Positions 46,898-60,087 of a stretch of 64,000 bases of DNA are shown in pieces. Origin of the DNA: Fasciola hepatica (Eukaryota; Platyhelminthes; Trematoda; Plagiorchiida; Fasciolidae); contig CANUEZ040000020.1 of assembly GCA_948099385.1 (NCBI GenBank), positions 806,001-870,000 of the forward strand, given 5' to 3'. The notes beneath the pieces are model-generated. The model did not search any database, was not told the origin of the DNA, and saw nothing but the letters and a program-made list of their open reading frames with translations. Every line of letters begins with the position of its first letter. Within the stretch, counting starts at the first letter, position 1. The translations under genes and the position numbers were made by a program.

Positions 46898-47061
46898 TTG
46901 CTATTTTTATGAAAATTGATAACATGTTACCGTTTCTCAGTTTAACTAAACAACATTCAGACTACAAAACCTTGTTTATTACCCAAAAAATATTTTCTGA
47001 GTTACTCGTGCTATGCCAAACAACGGGTGGAAATGAAAACAAAATTAATAGCTTTTGGTGA
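46898..47061 (+). CDS. weak candidate terminal exon
   Basis: After ATTACTCTTTGGTATGACCAG, or after the better internal acceptor GTTACCGTTTCTCAG (46941), the frame runs to a TGA at 47059. The peptide reads LTKQHSDYKTLFITQKIF and SELLVLCQTTGG. It lies inside the interval of the plus-strand series but does not fit its phases, so at most one of the two models is right. Confidence 0.2.
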
Positions 47062-47256
47062 TCTATACGAAGTTAAATTTGGACAACTATGGTTACCACA
47101 ACGTAATAGCGCAAAGAATAGAAGCCCAAGGTTGGAATACCTTCCAGTGTGATTACATATTGAAACTATGATTGTCAGACCCACCACTGGCAGTTTTCAT
47201 CAATACCGAATCAGTGCTGATCCTACCCGAAGTAGTATGCTTCTCTGATGTGTCAG

Positions 47257-47410
47257 TCATGGGTGCTCACCAGTGAGAAGCAAAAAAGTATGCAAATATA
47301 TTTTGAGGCTACAATTTTATCACGTGACTCAACCACAAACTGGAAGTTGATTGTGGGCTCACCAGGGAAAACATTTCGATTGGCCTTGATTATCGGATGT
47401 TCACGTCAAG
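47257..47410 (+). CDS. candidate internal exon 4 of a plus-strand series
   Basis: The acceptor TGCTTCTCTGATGTGTCAG is followed in phase 0 by 51 codons, starting SWVLTSEKQKSMQIYFEATI, then NWKLIVGSPGKTFRLALIIG. It can leave at CGTCAAG|GTCATA (weak) in phase 1, or run on to a TAG at 47481. Alternating strands with W-K-L-x-V-G and an IYFEA segment give it a beta-sandwich look, loosely like MAM or CUB domains. I would not assign either. Confidence 0.28.
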
Positions 47411-48369
47411 GTCATACCGCTTCGACCGCTGGAGGTCCATTTTGTTTCCTCAACGATGGAGAAATTTGCATTCAGATCTAGGAAATTTCATTACTTCCGT
47501 AGATAATAACACAACCCAGGTAAAGCGTCAGGGAAGAAAAACTAATCTTTATCGAATACGACTTTGTTGCTTTATTCTTCTGAAATATGATGTCACAACG
47601 GGACGCGGTGAGCAAGAGACTAAGCCATAAGAATTGAATAACGATATTTTCTATGTTTCGTTAAAACAGAAAGCCTAAAGAGCAGTACGCATATCCGGAG
47701 AGATTTCTCAGTGAATTCGTATAAGCCATTAGGAAGAAGTATGAAGTGAAGTAATTTGTCCAATCTTTCGGTCAATTTGAAGTCAAAGTTATGTGCCCAA
47801 CAAAAGTGATTCATTGTTACAATTACGAAAAAATGATTTTCATTGTTAAGTGGTTTGACTGTCAGTGTGCCTTCTATGCTTTTTGATGAGACTTGGAGAG
47901 CTTAGAGGAAAGTGGCCCATGATAAGAAATTCACAGAAAAACTTGTTCCAGTTACTTGTTGTGAAACTTATTACTCCGCTTGACATGCTCTGCAATAAAT
48001 CCTGATACACCCCGGGGGTGGGGCGTAATTTGAGAAACTATGGACGATGCAGAATTAGCGGAACTTTAGAAATAAATTTTCCACTCTGTCCGGCTGGATT
48101 CAAGAAGGCTATTTTTGTGCCAGATAATGCATTTGGTTAGGCCTAACAAGAGAATGTTCATTTTATAGCCGTGGACAAAACCTTCACTTGTTATACGGTC
48201 ACACACCAGTGAAATCACGAACACCTTATGGGCCCAGTTGCCATTGCACTATGATAGTCCTGATGTGACTGGGATGGAGAATTTACTTTCCGTGTTATTT
48301 CTTCTCATTGAACTTCCATTGCGTAACTAGGGCATGTTTGGAAGCAAAGGATAACTCTCGACGTCGTAG

Positions 48370-48474
48370 CTGTATTCGTGAACTCTGTCTGTGAAAAGTT
48401 AAACGAAGTCGCTGAGAAGAGAGCCAAGTCAACATTTGGTCAACAGCTAGATACTGTACCCATAGGCAACCATG
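48370..48474 (+). CDS. candidate internal exon 5 of a plus-strand series
   Basis: The acceptor CTCTCGACGTCGTAG is followed by two bases and 34 codons, starting VFVNSVCEKLNEVAEKRAKS and ending TVPIGNH, leaving at CCATG|GTAGAG in phase 1. The two-base start fits the phase-1 end of 47257-47410. The frame stays open to 48578. It has coding-like codon use and a helical N-terminal half. No family recognised. Confidence 0.28.
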
Positions 48475-48849
48475 GTAGAGTTACGCATGCAATCGAATAC
48501 CTCTTGTTTTCTCACTTGTGGTTCGCATTACCACATGGTTGTGAATCGACGCAGAAAATGGAATTGCGAATTTATTGAACTTACCATACCACGTCCCACG
48601 CTAAGAGGAAACATTATTCGGAATGTTGTTGTATCTTTTAGTCACCAAGTGACGAGCCCAGACACCATAAAATGTTTGTGTAATGATGTCACAATGTATG
48701 TGGGGAAGGGGGACGGAAATAGAATAATTCCAAGAACAACAATTCTTTCGAATATCTGTAATATTCGTAATTTGTATGTTCAGTGGTGAAACTTGGATCA
48801 CGTACCGAAACGTGACTGCGGATGAGAAAAGTCCCCAGAAATGCAAGCC

Positions 48850-51680
48850 TAACTACCCCGGGTAAAGTGGGCTGAATTAGATCCCGGAGAAACTTGCGAA
48901 AGGCCCCTTTGTCTTTGAAACCCTGGACAACTTGGAATTCACTGAACTCCGTCTGTCAGGTCTAGGAAGACTTCCTTTCAGTACTGTAACAAGCTAGGCC
49001 ATCGTGCAGCAAAACTTGAGTATCTTATAGCCGGGACCATATCCGTTCATTTGTTAGTATTGTAGAACGAATTTCTTTCACTTTCCCCACATTGGAACTT
49101 AGAGACGAAAATGATGCACATGGTGCATAACAAGATAGACAGCGGTCTCAGAGCTAGGCATGTGATCTTTATACCTAAATTTTGAAATGCTTCCCTCATT
49201 ATAAGAGTGAATTAACACATTACTAACTGGTATATCATATACACTTCGAACAACAAGGTTTAGGTTTTTAAGTTAAGCAGTACCTCTAATTTTTTTCATT
49301 AGAACTTCACAATCTCACGTCCCTTGCGATCGCTATAGCACAGAAAATAAGTTTCATAAATACCTGTAACGTCGAATTCGTCTTTGTTGGGTATGACTGC
49401 TCTGTTCCACGTTGCTTGTACTGGACGGATTTAATCTTGAAAAACCATCCTTAGACGCAGTTTCTGATGATACTTGTACTTTGACCACTTTGAGTTAATT
49501 AACTGTAATACTGAAGCGAGACTGTTTTGCAATACAAAAATAAGTTAGGGCGACTTCCATTTTGTAACTCGTAATGGGCTTTAGTTAATTATTCAGAAAT
49601 TAAAGTTCCCACCTTGACAAAATAAGCAACAAATGACGGGTGTAATTTCTCAACGTTACGTGGTCTTGAAGTGGATAGAAGGAGAGAACGAATCATAGTC
49701 CTTGTCATTTTAGGAGACTTGTAACTACAGTTGTGTGAATAGTGTTCCTTACGATGATTGTGGAACCAACGTTTTCCGGAGCGCGTTTTGACACGTAAGT
49801 TTTTGATAAGTAACCATAAAATAATCGTACAACTTATCAACGCCCATAATCAAAACATTCTGGAAGCATTTATTCTGTGTAACTGTGGTCTGTTCGTACT
49901 TCGCTTACGGTCTGGCTAGTTGAAATCTCGATTGCTGGGGATCAATAGAGACAAATGGAAATGACTTCCGTTGTGTAGCTGTCATCACTTTGGATATCTA
50001 AGTGTTTCATTCTGCCACATATGTTTCAGGCAGCTAAACAACAATGTTGTCAGACTTATATCTTGACTGCTGCCCGGCCCAGTATACTATCTGACTTGTG
50101 AAAGCATTGAGACTTCTCGCTTTCATATCTAAAAATCACCGACGATATGTATTCCAGCCGATAAGATGAGCCATTGTTACGACAATGTGAAAAATTATCT
50201 TTCAAAGGGAGCTAGTTATCTTGTAGAGGTACTTTGCTCTTCCCAAAGTAGAGCGAACGAAGACCATGCTTAACATGAAACTTGCTCAAAGATTCTTTAG
50301 CCAAGAGCATGTGATGATTAATTCACCGGGTATCTTATTTCCCATCAGTACTCAACAATCTGGAGGTAGTCATTTCTGAATCATTCAGATTATTATCGAC
50401 CATTGGGACGTAGTCAGTCCAAAGAATACAGGATCAATAACACTGTGACATAAACAGTTTTTAGTGACAAATTTACATGGGGAAATCGCAAGAACTTAGA
50501 GACTGATGTAAAGCAGACACAAAGAAATGTTACGCTAATCAAATTTTACGGAAAATACTCCAGATAGTAAACACCCCTACGGAGTAGATTTGCACTTTTT
50601 CAAGAGATCGAGAAGTCTCGTGATCTATCACACTCATCCTCCGAAGGCTCAGGGCAGACAGTAAACTAAGCTTCCCATACTGCTGTCCAAATTTAACTGA
50701 ATATTTGATCAGTATCTTATTGTCTTTCTTTTTGGAGAGTCGAGAGAATGATCAACCGTGGTACTTGTGTGGAGTAAAATAAAATTTCGTTTCAAGAGGA
50801 TGTCAATGGCCTAGCTCAAGGTGTGCCATCATGGTGATGTAACAGTTAAGAGGGTTATCTACCACAAATTCCTAGCTGTCACCAAGATACTGCTAAAAGT
50901 ATATTTTGTAATCATCCTGATCTGACATCTCAAGTCAATCGTTCAAGTCACTGGAAACCTCCAGAACTGTCTGAAGGCACCCGGTGGTTCATTCGCAAGG
51001 ATTCTAATTTGTTTAGGTGGTACTTGGTGTTAATTCGCTAATCATCATTGACATGAACTGATCTGACTTATGCTGAGACCTGCAAAATTGGATTCTTCTT
51101 CAGTTCGGTTTGCCAAAAAATCCCACACGCAAGGCAGTTGTTCCCCAAAAGGTTTTGTAGTCAATGAATTCACTTATATATCAATGTAATGGGTATATGT
51201 TAGTTTTGAATATTTCAGTTGAATATTCCTTCAAGCATGATGGAGCTTTAATTTGGTGAATAAATGCCCATACAAATGATATCCAAAATCTATTAGCGTC
51301 TTTCATGGATAATCACATGCATGAGGTTTTCGATAATTCTCAGGCATCGCAGAAAGTCCTTTTCAAATGGACTTTGATCCGCACAAATGAAAAAGCCTTT
51401 TAATTTGTGATAACGCAAAAGTTTTAAGTTGCCATTCAGGAATCAGTGAAGTGAAAACACAGAAAGTTCACAGAGAATAGCAAGCCTCATTTTCTCATTC
51501 AGTTACCCTGATTAGATGGTCAAAAAGAAACACAAACTTTTTGATAATCGGTCCTACTGAATGCGTGTGTGTGCGTGAACGTAACTGGGTGTATTTGCCG
51601 GAGAGATCAGGCCGGTTGGTTAAATGCGAATTCGCTTAGTACACCTATCTAACTGATCGTTTGGATGATGCTGAGTGCCA
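48850..51680. other. no recognisable feature
   Basis: Nearly 3 kb of AT-rich sequence without motif-bearing frames, tRNA-like boxes, LINE blocks or simple repeats. Probably intron or intergenic. Confidence 0.5.
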
Positions 51681-51720
51681 ATCACGCTAAATCAAAGAGG
51701 GTAGGGACAACGAGATTGAA

Positions 51721-52014
51721 ATGGAATTTCGGTTGAATCCTACCCGTGCCCGAGAGCACTGGAACGCAACAGTCGGATCTGAGAACGTGTTTTCCGTACG
51801 CGTATTCGTGTGTGAACTGATCAAGATGTGGCCGAAGTGTTCCCGAATCTGTCTGGATCCGAGTTCCAAACGAGGGTTTGCCACAAAAGGCAAAGTGTAT
51901 TCAAACATTGACCGTTCTTTTTTCGGATGCGATTCTAATCAGCCCGAAAGCGCAAATTGTAGCTCTCGCCTCGGTCAAAAGGACAACAACGAACTGTTTG
52001 TGCAAGTCCGTTAA
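51721..52014 (+). other. GC-richer block open in several frames, possible unclassified repeat
   Basis: About 250 bases more GC-rich than the surroundings, open for 97 codons on the plus strand (LNPTRAREHWNATVGSENVF and later CLDPSSKRGFATKGKVYSN) and 73 codons on the minus strand. No splice sites of quality bound it. Base composition unlike its flanks and multi-frame openness suggest an inserted or ancient repeat as easily as an exon. It matches nothing I know. Confidence 0.3.
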
Positions 52015-53392
52015 GTTTTGTAGAATATTCGAATTCCGCCTGATTTTGTCGAATGCGCAAGACTACTGGGAAGCTTCAGGGTGTTCTGGCCTCCTCATTT
52101 GCTGTATAACAATCCACATTATCATGTGTGGTGCAATAAAAAGCACCTTAAGTTTTAATCAAGAATCCCGTCGTTTGGTTTGTATAATATGAATGAGTGT
52201 CTCAAAAACACAACGGTTCGTAGATAAGAAATGAATGAAACAACCTTGCAGCCACAAAGTACCTACAATAAAGTTACACATTTTGTTCTAAATTTTACCC
52301 GTGGTGAAGCAGCAAACAATAAGTACTTTCAAACTGTTCTCTGCTTGGCTTGTATTACCTATAAAGAGGCAAAGTAGAGTTCCCCGGTAAACAGAGTCAG
52401 AGTAGGAGCACGTTATCATGGTGAACTTATTGGGATACAGGCTGGAACCAAGAATCAAGATGTTTGCCTTTGGAGAGAGGCAGGCTAGCTTTGTAGGTAT
52501 CTGGCAGGTCCAAATTCAGCCACTTCAGTTTTGATTATTATATGAAGTGTTTCACTCTGTTACCAGTCTGATGCAGCTCTTGTGCAGAGCAACGGTTCTT
52601 GTTAGGTCTACCTAGTGCCTTGTGCGGACCAAGTAATTCACTCCAACACCAATGATTTAGTCTGAGTTACTAGAGTGGAAAGAGTGAGAGCAGACACTGA
52701 CTTAATCGTATCGTGGTCACAGATTACACCACAGATGTGTCTGAGCATATGTATTACCACCGGTGGACAGCGAAATTTAGTTTGTGGTGACGTGAAAGCT
52801 GTACGAATGGGGGAGTGAGTGGGACAGGATGGGTCATTTCATTCCTGTCACATCACCCGATTAGATATACTTGCTGTCATATGACAAATCATTGCTGATC
52901 AGCTGAACTATTCAGGACTAACGGACAACAAATAATCTATCCAACAACCAATCCCGGTAATAACATATAAATATATAAATAAACGGTCCTAGGGTGAGAC
53001 AACTGCCTTCGTAACTTCGCTCTTTGAATCCTAAAAGGAACAAAATATTTTGGAGAAAAAATATCTAATATCATCGGAGTTGCTCGTTGGCTGTGGTCTT
53101 AACTTTGTTTAAAGTACTTCATGGGAAATTCCAGTTCTAGCAGTAATGAGCAGTGCAAATGGATTTTAGTTGCTTCACAAAACCCCACGCATACAGTGTT
53201 AGAGCAAAGCAGTAAGCTGGTTCCGACCGTCGTCCTGGAATCTCGTATAAAATTACCATGTCCGATTTCGTCCTCCTTTCGACCAGTGAACCCCATTTAC
53301 TCAGCAACAGACGGCTTCGTTCTGCCACTCATAACGCATATCTGATGAAAGGCTCCATCAAAGGATTAACTGAATACGGCACCGAGATCAGC

Positions 53393-53660
53393 TTAACCAG
53401 TCCCGGGAACAACAATGCGAGTAGTCAGTTGTAGGCTGCTGTGGACAGAAATCCTCGTGGAAGGTGGTTTGGCTACACTTTTGTCAACCTCTATTGAAGG
53501 TATGTCCGCGGTGAATCTGGATGCGATTTTCACCAGCAATACGGTAACCAACATCACCATAGCTACAACATTCTTGGGCAATTCGTCCGCCTAGGAGAAC
53601 TTACATGTGGCATCGCGTGACTTATTGAAACGGATGGATGACTCCCTAGAAAGGACTAAA
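53393..53660 (-). other. open minus-strand region with a signal-peptide-like frame
   Basis: A Met at 53581 opens MPKNVVAMVMLVTVLLVKIA, a convincing hydrophobic leader, then frame to 53393. Upstream on the same strand a strong acceptor (GTCCTTTAGTCCTTTCTAG) and donor CCACAT|GTAAGT bracket about 41 bases (53602-53642). The plus strand is also open from a Met at about 53412 to a TAG near 53592. The strands compete and no downstream exon was found, so I do not call a gene. Confidence 0.2.
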
Positions 53661-55499
53661 GGACAAACATTTCGCATTTTGGACTGATTCCGTTGTGACT
53701 GGTGGTTTGCTAAATGCACGACAACGAGACAACGGGACTACTTGGCACAAAAATCACCGGGCACCGTTTGACAGTTTGGAATGGAATGGACGGTACTTTG
53801 ACGAAACAAGGCATATTGAAGCACAGCTTTATCTACAACTCCCAGGAAACAATCATAGCTCACTTCTGGCCCGCTTTAACGAATCCCAACCTGGTGAATA
53901 ACCCTCTCCGGTACTCGATCAAAAGTTACCGTATTCGATCACGATCTTCGTGCACTAATCCCAATTTGAAACGGTTCTACATTTCACGCCATTTGACCAC
54001 TCTTCTTTTGCGCTCCTCACGAGTGCTTTCAAGTACACACCAATGGCTATCTCTTCTGATCGCTTTCTTGTTCCCATGAGTCGCGGGGATTACCGCTCTG
54101 GTTAACGTGTTCGCACAGCACCGAGCACTAGAGTAACGTGCAGGTGGTCCACACGTAGTACAAAGGCCCCAAGAACTCGCTAATTAGGGAAAAATGCGTG
54201 GTAGGCTTTTGCTCAAACGGCCGACGTGAAAGTATCTTTCATTTTTAAGAAGAAATTATTAGCAGATCCCTTTTTACACAACACTTAGGAGGATGTGCAG
54301 ATTGCCGTAATATCTGTTCAGAAATCCATCAATTTATTAAAGCTTGGTGACTTCACCCAAAGTTTGTGCTCACTTGAGTCTACTACTGAATGTCATTGTA
54401 TCTAGGTAATTAGCCTCTGGTTATCACAGCGAACAAACTAGATATGGATAATCGAATGTAGTTTTTATTTCTATTATTTGTATGAAATATCAGAAAGGAT
54501 ACTGTGGCTTAGCTGATTCTGTGGCATATTATCATGAGGTTGGTGAAGAAACAGAAAATTCTATATTTTATTCCCTTCTTCTAGGCTCTAAGCCAACAAT
54601 ATGCTAAGGTATAGGTTGAGGTTTAGTTTTAGCAGTATTCATCGCGCTTTTTAACGGCGTTCGTCGTAAAGAATTCATGACACATGTATAAGCAAATAAG
54701 AATGTGAGTGAATTTTCCTGTCACCACTTAATTAAGGGGAGGAACTTACCATAATTGGATGGGTGGTATGAGAAATAAAAGAGTTTCATTGAAGTAGTTT
54801 TGAAGAATTGTTGCAATCTGTTGCTGGATGTGAAGGAAGCCTTCGTTGCCAACTTTCCGCGAGTACGTTCACTCCGACTGGTAATGAGTACTGCTTGTAG
54901 TTATATGTGCAGTGTTTAAGCTTCGCGTCCATCATTCATTTCTGCTGAAAACCGTACATAACAGATCACTGACCAATCAAGAACAAAGATTTTTTTCAGT
55001 TCACCACAGGAACTTCATCTTCAAGTGGCCACTCCAGAGAAAACAAAGGCATGGCCGGATTATTCACGTCTTCTTAGTCGACGAGTGCGAGCAATGTTAT
55101 ATCTAAATGCCATTGATTCTCTGTGGTATCGGAAGCACTAGTTTAAGGATTTCTATTTCTGAATTTCCCTACGTCTGGTTCAGCCTTTCCTTACGTAACA
55201 GAAGCATACTCAATTGCCCCAAATAAGTAGTTCCACATTATATGATTCATCATGCAGTATCAATGTTCAAATCACTGTTGAAATCTGTAGAAGCACCATT
55301 CAGTTGTTTCGTTAGACTTGTCAAGAACTATCAGCGGTGCAAATCTAGCGAGCTCCTAGGGAATAGAACTTAAGGTGAACAATAGATTAGAATACCTGAC
55401 CATCTATACGGTTCATTACAAGAGTCGTTTACTCTGCAAAACTTTCAGTGACGGGAGTGCACGATATCAGGCCATGTTGATGTCCAACAAAACTGTTAA

Positions 55500-55731
55500 C
55501 AGCCAGCCCTTAATGGCCTGCTGGTTTGATGTTCGAGCCAAAACAGTTCACATCGAGTTCGAGTCCCAGTTGGGGGCTCGGTGAATGTGCACTGTAGCTG
55601 ATGATTCCTGACAAGCTAGATGAAACAATTGTACACTGAATACTTCCGCGGACTTCAACAATGATTTGAGCGTCCATGTTACATGACGAATCGTTGTACA
55701 AATCCAACCCCATACTTATATATATATATGT
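55500..55731 (+). mobile_element. family-1 tRNA-derived SINE with (TA)n tail
   Basis: The head is AGCCAGCCCTTAATGGCCTG, with B-box GAGTTCGAGTCCCAG, then TTGGGGGCTCGGTGAATGTGCAC, GATGATTCCTGACAAGC, GATGAAACAATTGTACACTG and a tail ending in TATATATATATATG (55717-55730). It is the clearest family-1 copy for the B-box-to-tail part. The (TA)n end resembles that of the LINE at 9.24 kb. Confidence 0.68.
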
Positions 55732-55739
55732 GATTCACC

Positions 55740-56970
55740 TGAGTTAGGTGAAGATGATCCAAGTTTTCGTAGGTTTACCAATAGTTTTTGATACCACTAT
55801 TAGTGCTGTCGACTGGAAAATCTGTCGAAAGTAACGTAAGTTCACTTGGTAAGTCAAGATGGTTATGGCATTCTAGGTAGACCACTGTGCCCCATGACGA
55901 ATCGAAACCTCATTCGAAGTGAACTTTGGTCGAGAAGGCAACAGTTTCACAGCTTTCTATTATTTTTCCGAATCATTGTTTGGCTAATTGCACAGAAACG
56001 AAGTGAGACGCGGAAATCTTACAAAGTCTGTTTTTGATGAGCGAAGAAATATGGTAGGCTCTGGATTCTTAGCGTTAGTACTGACGACAGCATTCACTTC
56101 ATAAAGTAAAAAAAACTATTACGCAGTCAATAGAAAACGTTTGACGGCGTGCATCAACATGGATCCATATACGAAGAGATTTTCCCCGAAGTATTTCTAA
56201 TGCTGACCACGCAGTGATTAATACCATAATTTGCCAGATATACAGATCAGTCAGACCAATTTCCTGAACAACTGATTACTTCTATAAACTTAAATAAGTT
56301 GGAACAGAAAAGAACATGGTGGTGAAGCTAAATGAGATGTCAAAAGTTGCAGAGTTATTCACAAGTGGCTGATGAACTTCCTGGATTGCAATATATCAAA
56401 GGGTCCCCCATTTGTTTGAGATTACCATGATGTAGAAAAATGACCCGTGAATAATTAAACTCTGCTTTACTCGAAGCTAATTTTAAGGAAGTTCACCAGT
56501 TTCAAGGCCTCACTTACGATAATATAGTCAGTAATATGTGGATTGCTTTCATTTACTGTATGGTACTACATCGACATTAAGAGAAGCAATTACATGCTCA
56601 CTTGACCTTCATCCACACACGTTGATAAGAGCCTCAATCACACACCGCCACGTTTAACGGAAATCGATGACCAAAAACTCCCATAATCACCAATTATTCC
56701 AAACGTCACAGATAGTTGGTCACATACTTATCTCTTCAGGGCAAATCAAAAAGAAAACTGAAAAGTTTTTACCAACAGTCACAGTGCGGATTGGAATTCC
56801 GTGCACCTTTCTAACCGAAAAGGGTGATCGTATACTTTACACTTTCTCTTTGGGTTACTTTATCAATCCATGGAATATCGTTATGTTTGCGGTCAGATCC
56901 GTCGGCTGAAATCAAAGTGCAACCATTTATGTAACATATAACACTAAAAGTTTCCAAATTTAAGTTGATT
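55740..56970. other. no recognisable feature
   Basis: AT-rich sequence between a SINE and the candidate minus-strand exon. Short frames only and no splice-bounded segment I would defend. Confidence 0.45.
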
Positions 56971-56975
56971 CTTAC

Positions 56976-57178
56976 TTGGCAACTGTCAGGTGAATGTTCA
57001 ACGAAAAGCACGAAGTCCATCTCAGATTTAGTAAATATTTTCAGTTCTGTAGAACATATTTTCCCTTTAAATGTTTTTACGCGCACATAGCCATCATTTA
57101 TGAAGTCCACTGATAAATGGGACCGGATGGTATTTATCAGATATCCAATCTGCAAACATTCTGCTTTCTTGTCTGATG
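56976..57178 (-). CDS. candidate internal exon, unrecognised
   Basis: Minus strand. The donor TTGCCAA|GTAAGA is consensus. Two acceptors are possible: GACTTTTTATCGTGAG (start 57178, 67 codons) or AATGTTTGCAG (start 57149, 58 codons, phase 0). The shared peptide reads IGYLINTIRSHLSVDF, then DGYVRVKTFKGKICSTELKI and ends FVEHSPDSCQ. It looks like an extracellular beta-rich segment with regularly spaced cysteines. I cannot name the family. Both acceptors are only moderate. No neighbouring exon was confirmed. Confidence 0.38.
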
Positions 57179-57687
57179 CTCACGATAAAAAGTCTTGATT
57201 TAGAATGGATAGCTTATTCCAGACACAAAAGTAGTCTCTGAATTTGTTATTGTAACAGCATACATCTATTTCACGGGATGTTAGCCGTTCCTAGAAAATA
57301 ACCACCGCTTTAAGAGCGCTAATCTTCCACAAACAAAGGGGTCATATTTCCCTAGAGTTCAGTTCTTTTATTGAGTCCGTGATTTTTCTTTATCTGCACT
57401 ACTGTGACTAGCCAGAACTGCGATTCATAAATTAGCGAGTACTGCTCTGGTTAATACTTCTACAAACTGGTGGCCACGCTGACCTTTGTACAGTTTTTTG
57501 AGAAAAAATCCATTATTTTTATTCATTCAGCCAAAGTATCCAAACAGCTTGTAGTTGCATTCATGCGAGCAAGATTGTTGATAAAATAATATACTAATTA
57601 GGCTTTTGCTCACTTTAATTGGTATACGACAGTGTGTGATATTTCTGGAAAGGGGTAGCGGTAAATCAAAAGCAGTAGAATGGGAAA

Positions 57688-57768
57688 TTGATGGGTGGTG
57701 GCACGAATCGAACCCGGGACATTACCATTCAAATTCCACAGTAGTGACTGTTTGACCACCGGCTGCTG
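57688..57768 (-). mobile_element. family-2 tRNA-like SINE head, minus strand
   Basis: Read on the minus strand, GCCGGTGGTCAAACAG (A-box region) is followed about 45 bases later by GGGTTCGATTCGTGCCACC (B-box and end). This matches the family-2 heads at 9.55 and 28.37 kb in the GGTGGTC start and GCCACC end. The body beyond is not clearly conserved. Confidence 0.5.
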
Positions 57769-58652
57769 ATCGCTTTCGAAATATGCTACTCCGTGATAAA
57801 ACACAGGTGGTATATCCACGCATTGTTCAGAACCAGTGCCAAATCAGAGAAGAAAAATCTCTTTTGGTTCTCTGTAGAGTAGTGATTTCTCGAGTGTGTA
57901 GAAAATAAATAATCCCAGATGCATTTATAATCTCTCAGGTTGAACGTATTGGCTTATATCTGCACGAACGTCAACTCTTCACTGATTATTTCTGACCTCA
58001 TGTGACAGTAGTTGAGGACATAAATTCATCCCTGACTACCAGAACAGATTCATAGCGCCAAGTGAAACTGACTGATCTGATTCCGCATGAGTTTATCGAG
58101 GGAAAACTGAAACCGGTTTATCAGTTTGCCGATTCCTTCATTTTGGAACGAAGGAAGTGGAGACTTATTTTGATCTCAGAAGTGAAGAATGATCGGTGAT
58201 CGGTAGATGCGCTAAACGATTGGTAACACGATAAGAAGATCCGGAGTATGAAGTTTAGGATAAAACAGTAGAAGTCGTCAAGAAAACGATTTCAACTGAG
58301 AATTATCCTGCCACATCTTTTCTACTTTTGAGTGTTTCCAGCGAGAAAATGTAAATGTAACCAATGAACTTGTTCGGCAGTGCCTGCTCTTTAAGCCCTT
58401 TGTACTAAAAGATGTAAATGCACAAAGCGATCGGAAAACCGTACATCTGGAAATGTAACGAGTACAATCGACATGATAAAACCAGTCCGACAAATTACTA
58501 TCGACGGATGTGAAGTTCGGTGTGTTATCGATTGGACTGTCTTACAACAGGGACTGAAATTTTTTGGAATCTGGGTTTGTGAATGTGAGTCTCTGCACGA
58601 GTACAGACGTGCTCCACAACTTACATAGATACCAATTTTAAATGTATCTAAC

Positions 58653-59206
58653 TTATGGAAATATGGATCGTCCGATTTTGTGGTCCCTGGGCTTTTCTGA
58701 TGTGCAGTTTTTCAACGGACGGTCTGAACGACTGACCTCCGTTGCTACTCTTATCACATCAGCCCACAAATGAGAAGGAATAACACATCCGATGACAGAG
58801 TATTGGAATGAAAGACTGGGCATTTCAAGCAAAAATAGAATAATCTCGAACAAGTCCATGCAGTAGGATCGGATCATTTTTGCAATGTTCATAGTGCTGA
58901 CTGAGCCATGGGCGTAGTCAGAGGAGTGTAATTTGTTGACACTTTCCACCCGATTAAAATCTTGGTTTCAGGGAGGATTTTGCAACACCTTGGCACTGCC
59001 AGCACCATATATATTGCCCAATGGCCAACACAAGCAGATGTACTTTTATCAATGAGGCTGTCTCCTGTTTGAAAGAAAGTCACCCAGCAAATGTTGCACA
59101 GAAAACTCTTCCTTAATTTAGCATGTAGAATTGACATGGGGAACTCTTTAGAAATAAATGATCTTGGCCAAGATTTTACTTCAGTAACTGCACTGTTCAT
59201 CAACAA
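58653..59206 (-). other. two overlapping minus-strand open frames, coding status unclear
   Basis: Frames of 98 and 105 codons overlap at 58889-58949. The region includes a good acceptor (GTGACTTTCTTTCAAACAG) and a donor ACGGAG|GTCAGT, but they do not bound one consistent exon. No motif recognised. Lengths are within chance expectation. Confidence 0.22.
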
Positions 59207-59262
59207 TCAATACAAAACCGTTGGTCTGCGAAGCCAGTTGGAGAGCAACTCTTTTCTTTACA

Positions 59263-59291
59263 TTATATATATATATATGCATATATATATT
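59263..59291 (+). repeat. imperfect (AT)n tract
   Basis: TATATATATATATATGCATATATATAT, palindromic around GCATATATATATGC-like core. Simple repeat. Confidence 0.75.
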
Positions 59292-60087
59292 TCTTATTTT
59301 CTCAAACTGTTCACTGAGATTCTTTACGATCAGATATCGCTAATGGTTGATCCTCTGTGACCTATGGTAGGTTGAAATAGTGTGAACTCGATTACTATAG
59401 TAAATATTTAAAAGCTTGGATGTCGAATATTAGAAATACTTCGCATGTGGGTAATTTCTCAAAGCACGGAAGTGAAATGTACGACTGGTAAATTTTATTC
59501 CCGATAAATAAATCCTCACTTTATATTTCCCCAGACGAAAGAAGCAGGAACTGTGGATGACGTTTGTGCCATACTGCAATATCTCACCGCTAAGTAGTAA
59601 CTTCCTTATTGATGGTAGCACTACCACAGAGAAAACTTTGGTTTATTTTGAATAAATGTACTCTAGACCAAAGTCATACTATCGTGGCGCATTGAGTACC
59701 CAGTTTGTTATCTTTTGGACTATAGAAAGGTATAAGTAAAACTAGAAAATCCCGTCAACAAAGTAAGGAGGAAATGGGTTAGCATTCTGCAAGTCCATTT
59801 AGCATATGTTTCTCTGGTGCACATTGTTTAAAGTCCCTCCTTTAAAAAGCACACAGTTTTCCGTAATATACACAATAAAGAGCAACGGGTGAAGCCATCA
59901 CTTCCGACTTGGATAACCGTGCTGATTGGTTTACGATTAAAAAAGAACATCAGAGAGATTTTCAGTGCGTCAGTGCAAAGAAGAGCGAAGGAAACCAAAT
60001 TGCATCAGCTTTCTGTCTATCTTAGGCCATCATTTCGCGCCAAGCTGGAGCGCACTCAGACATAGATTTTCATGTTTATTTTTATAG

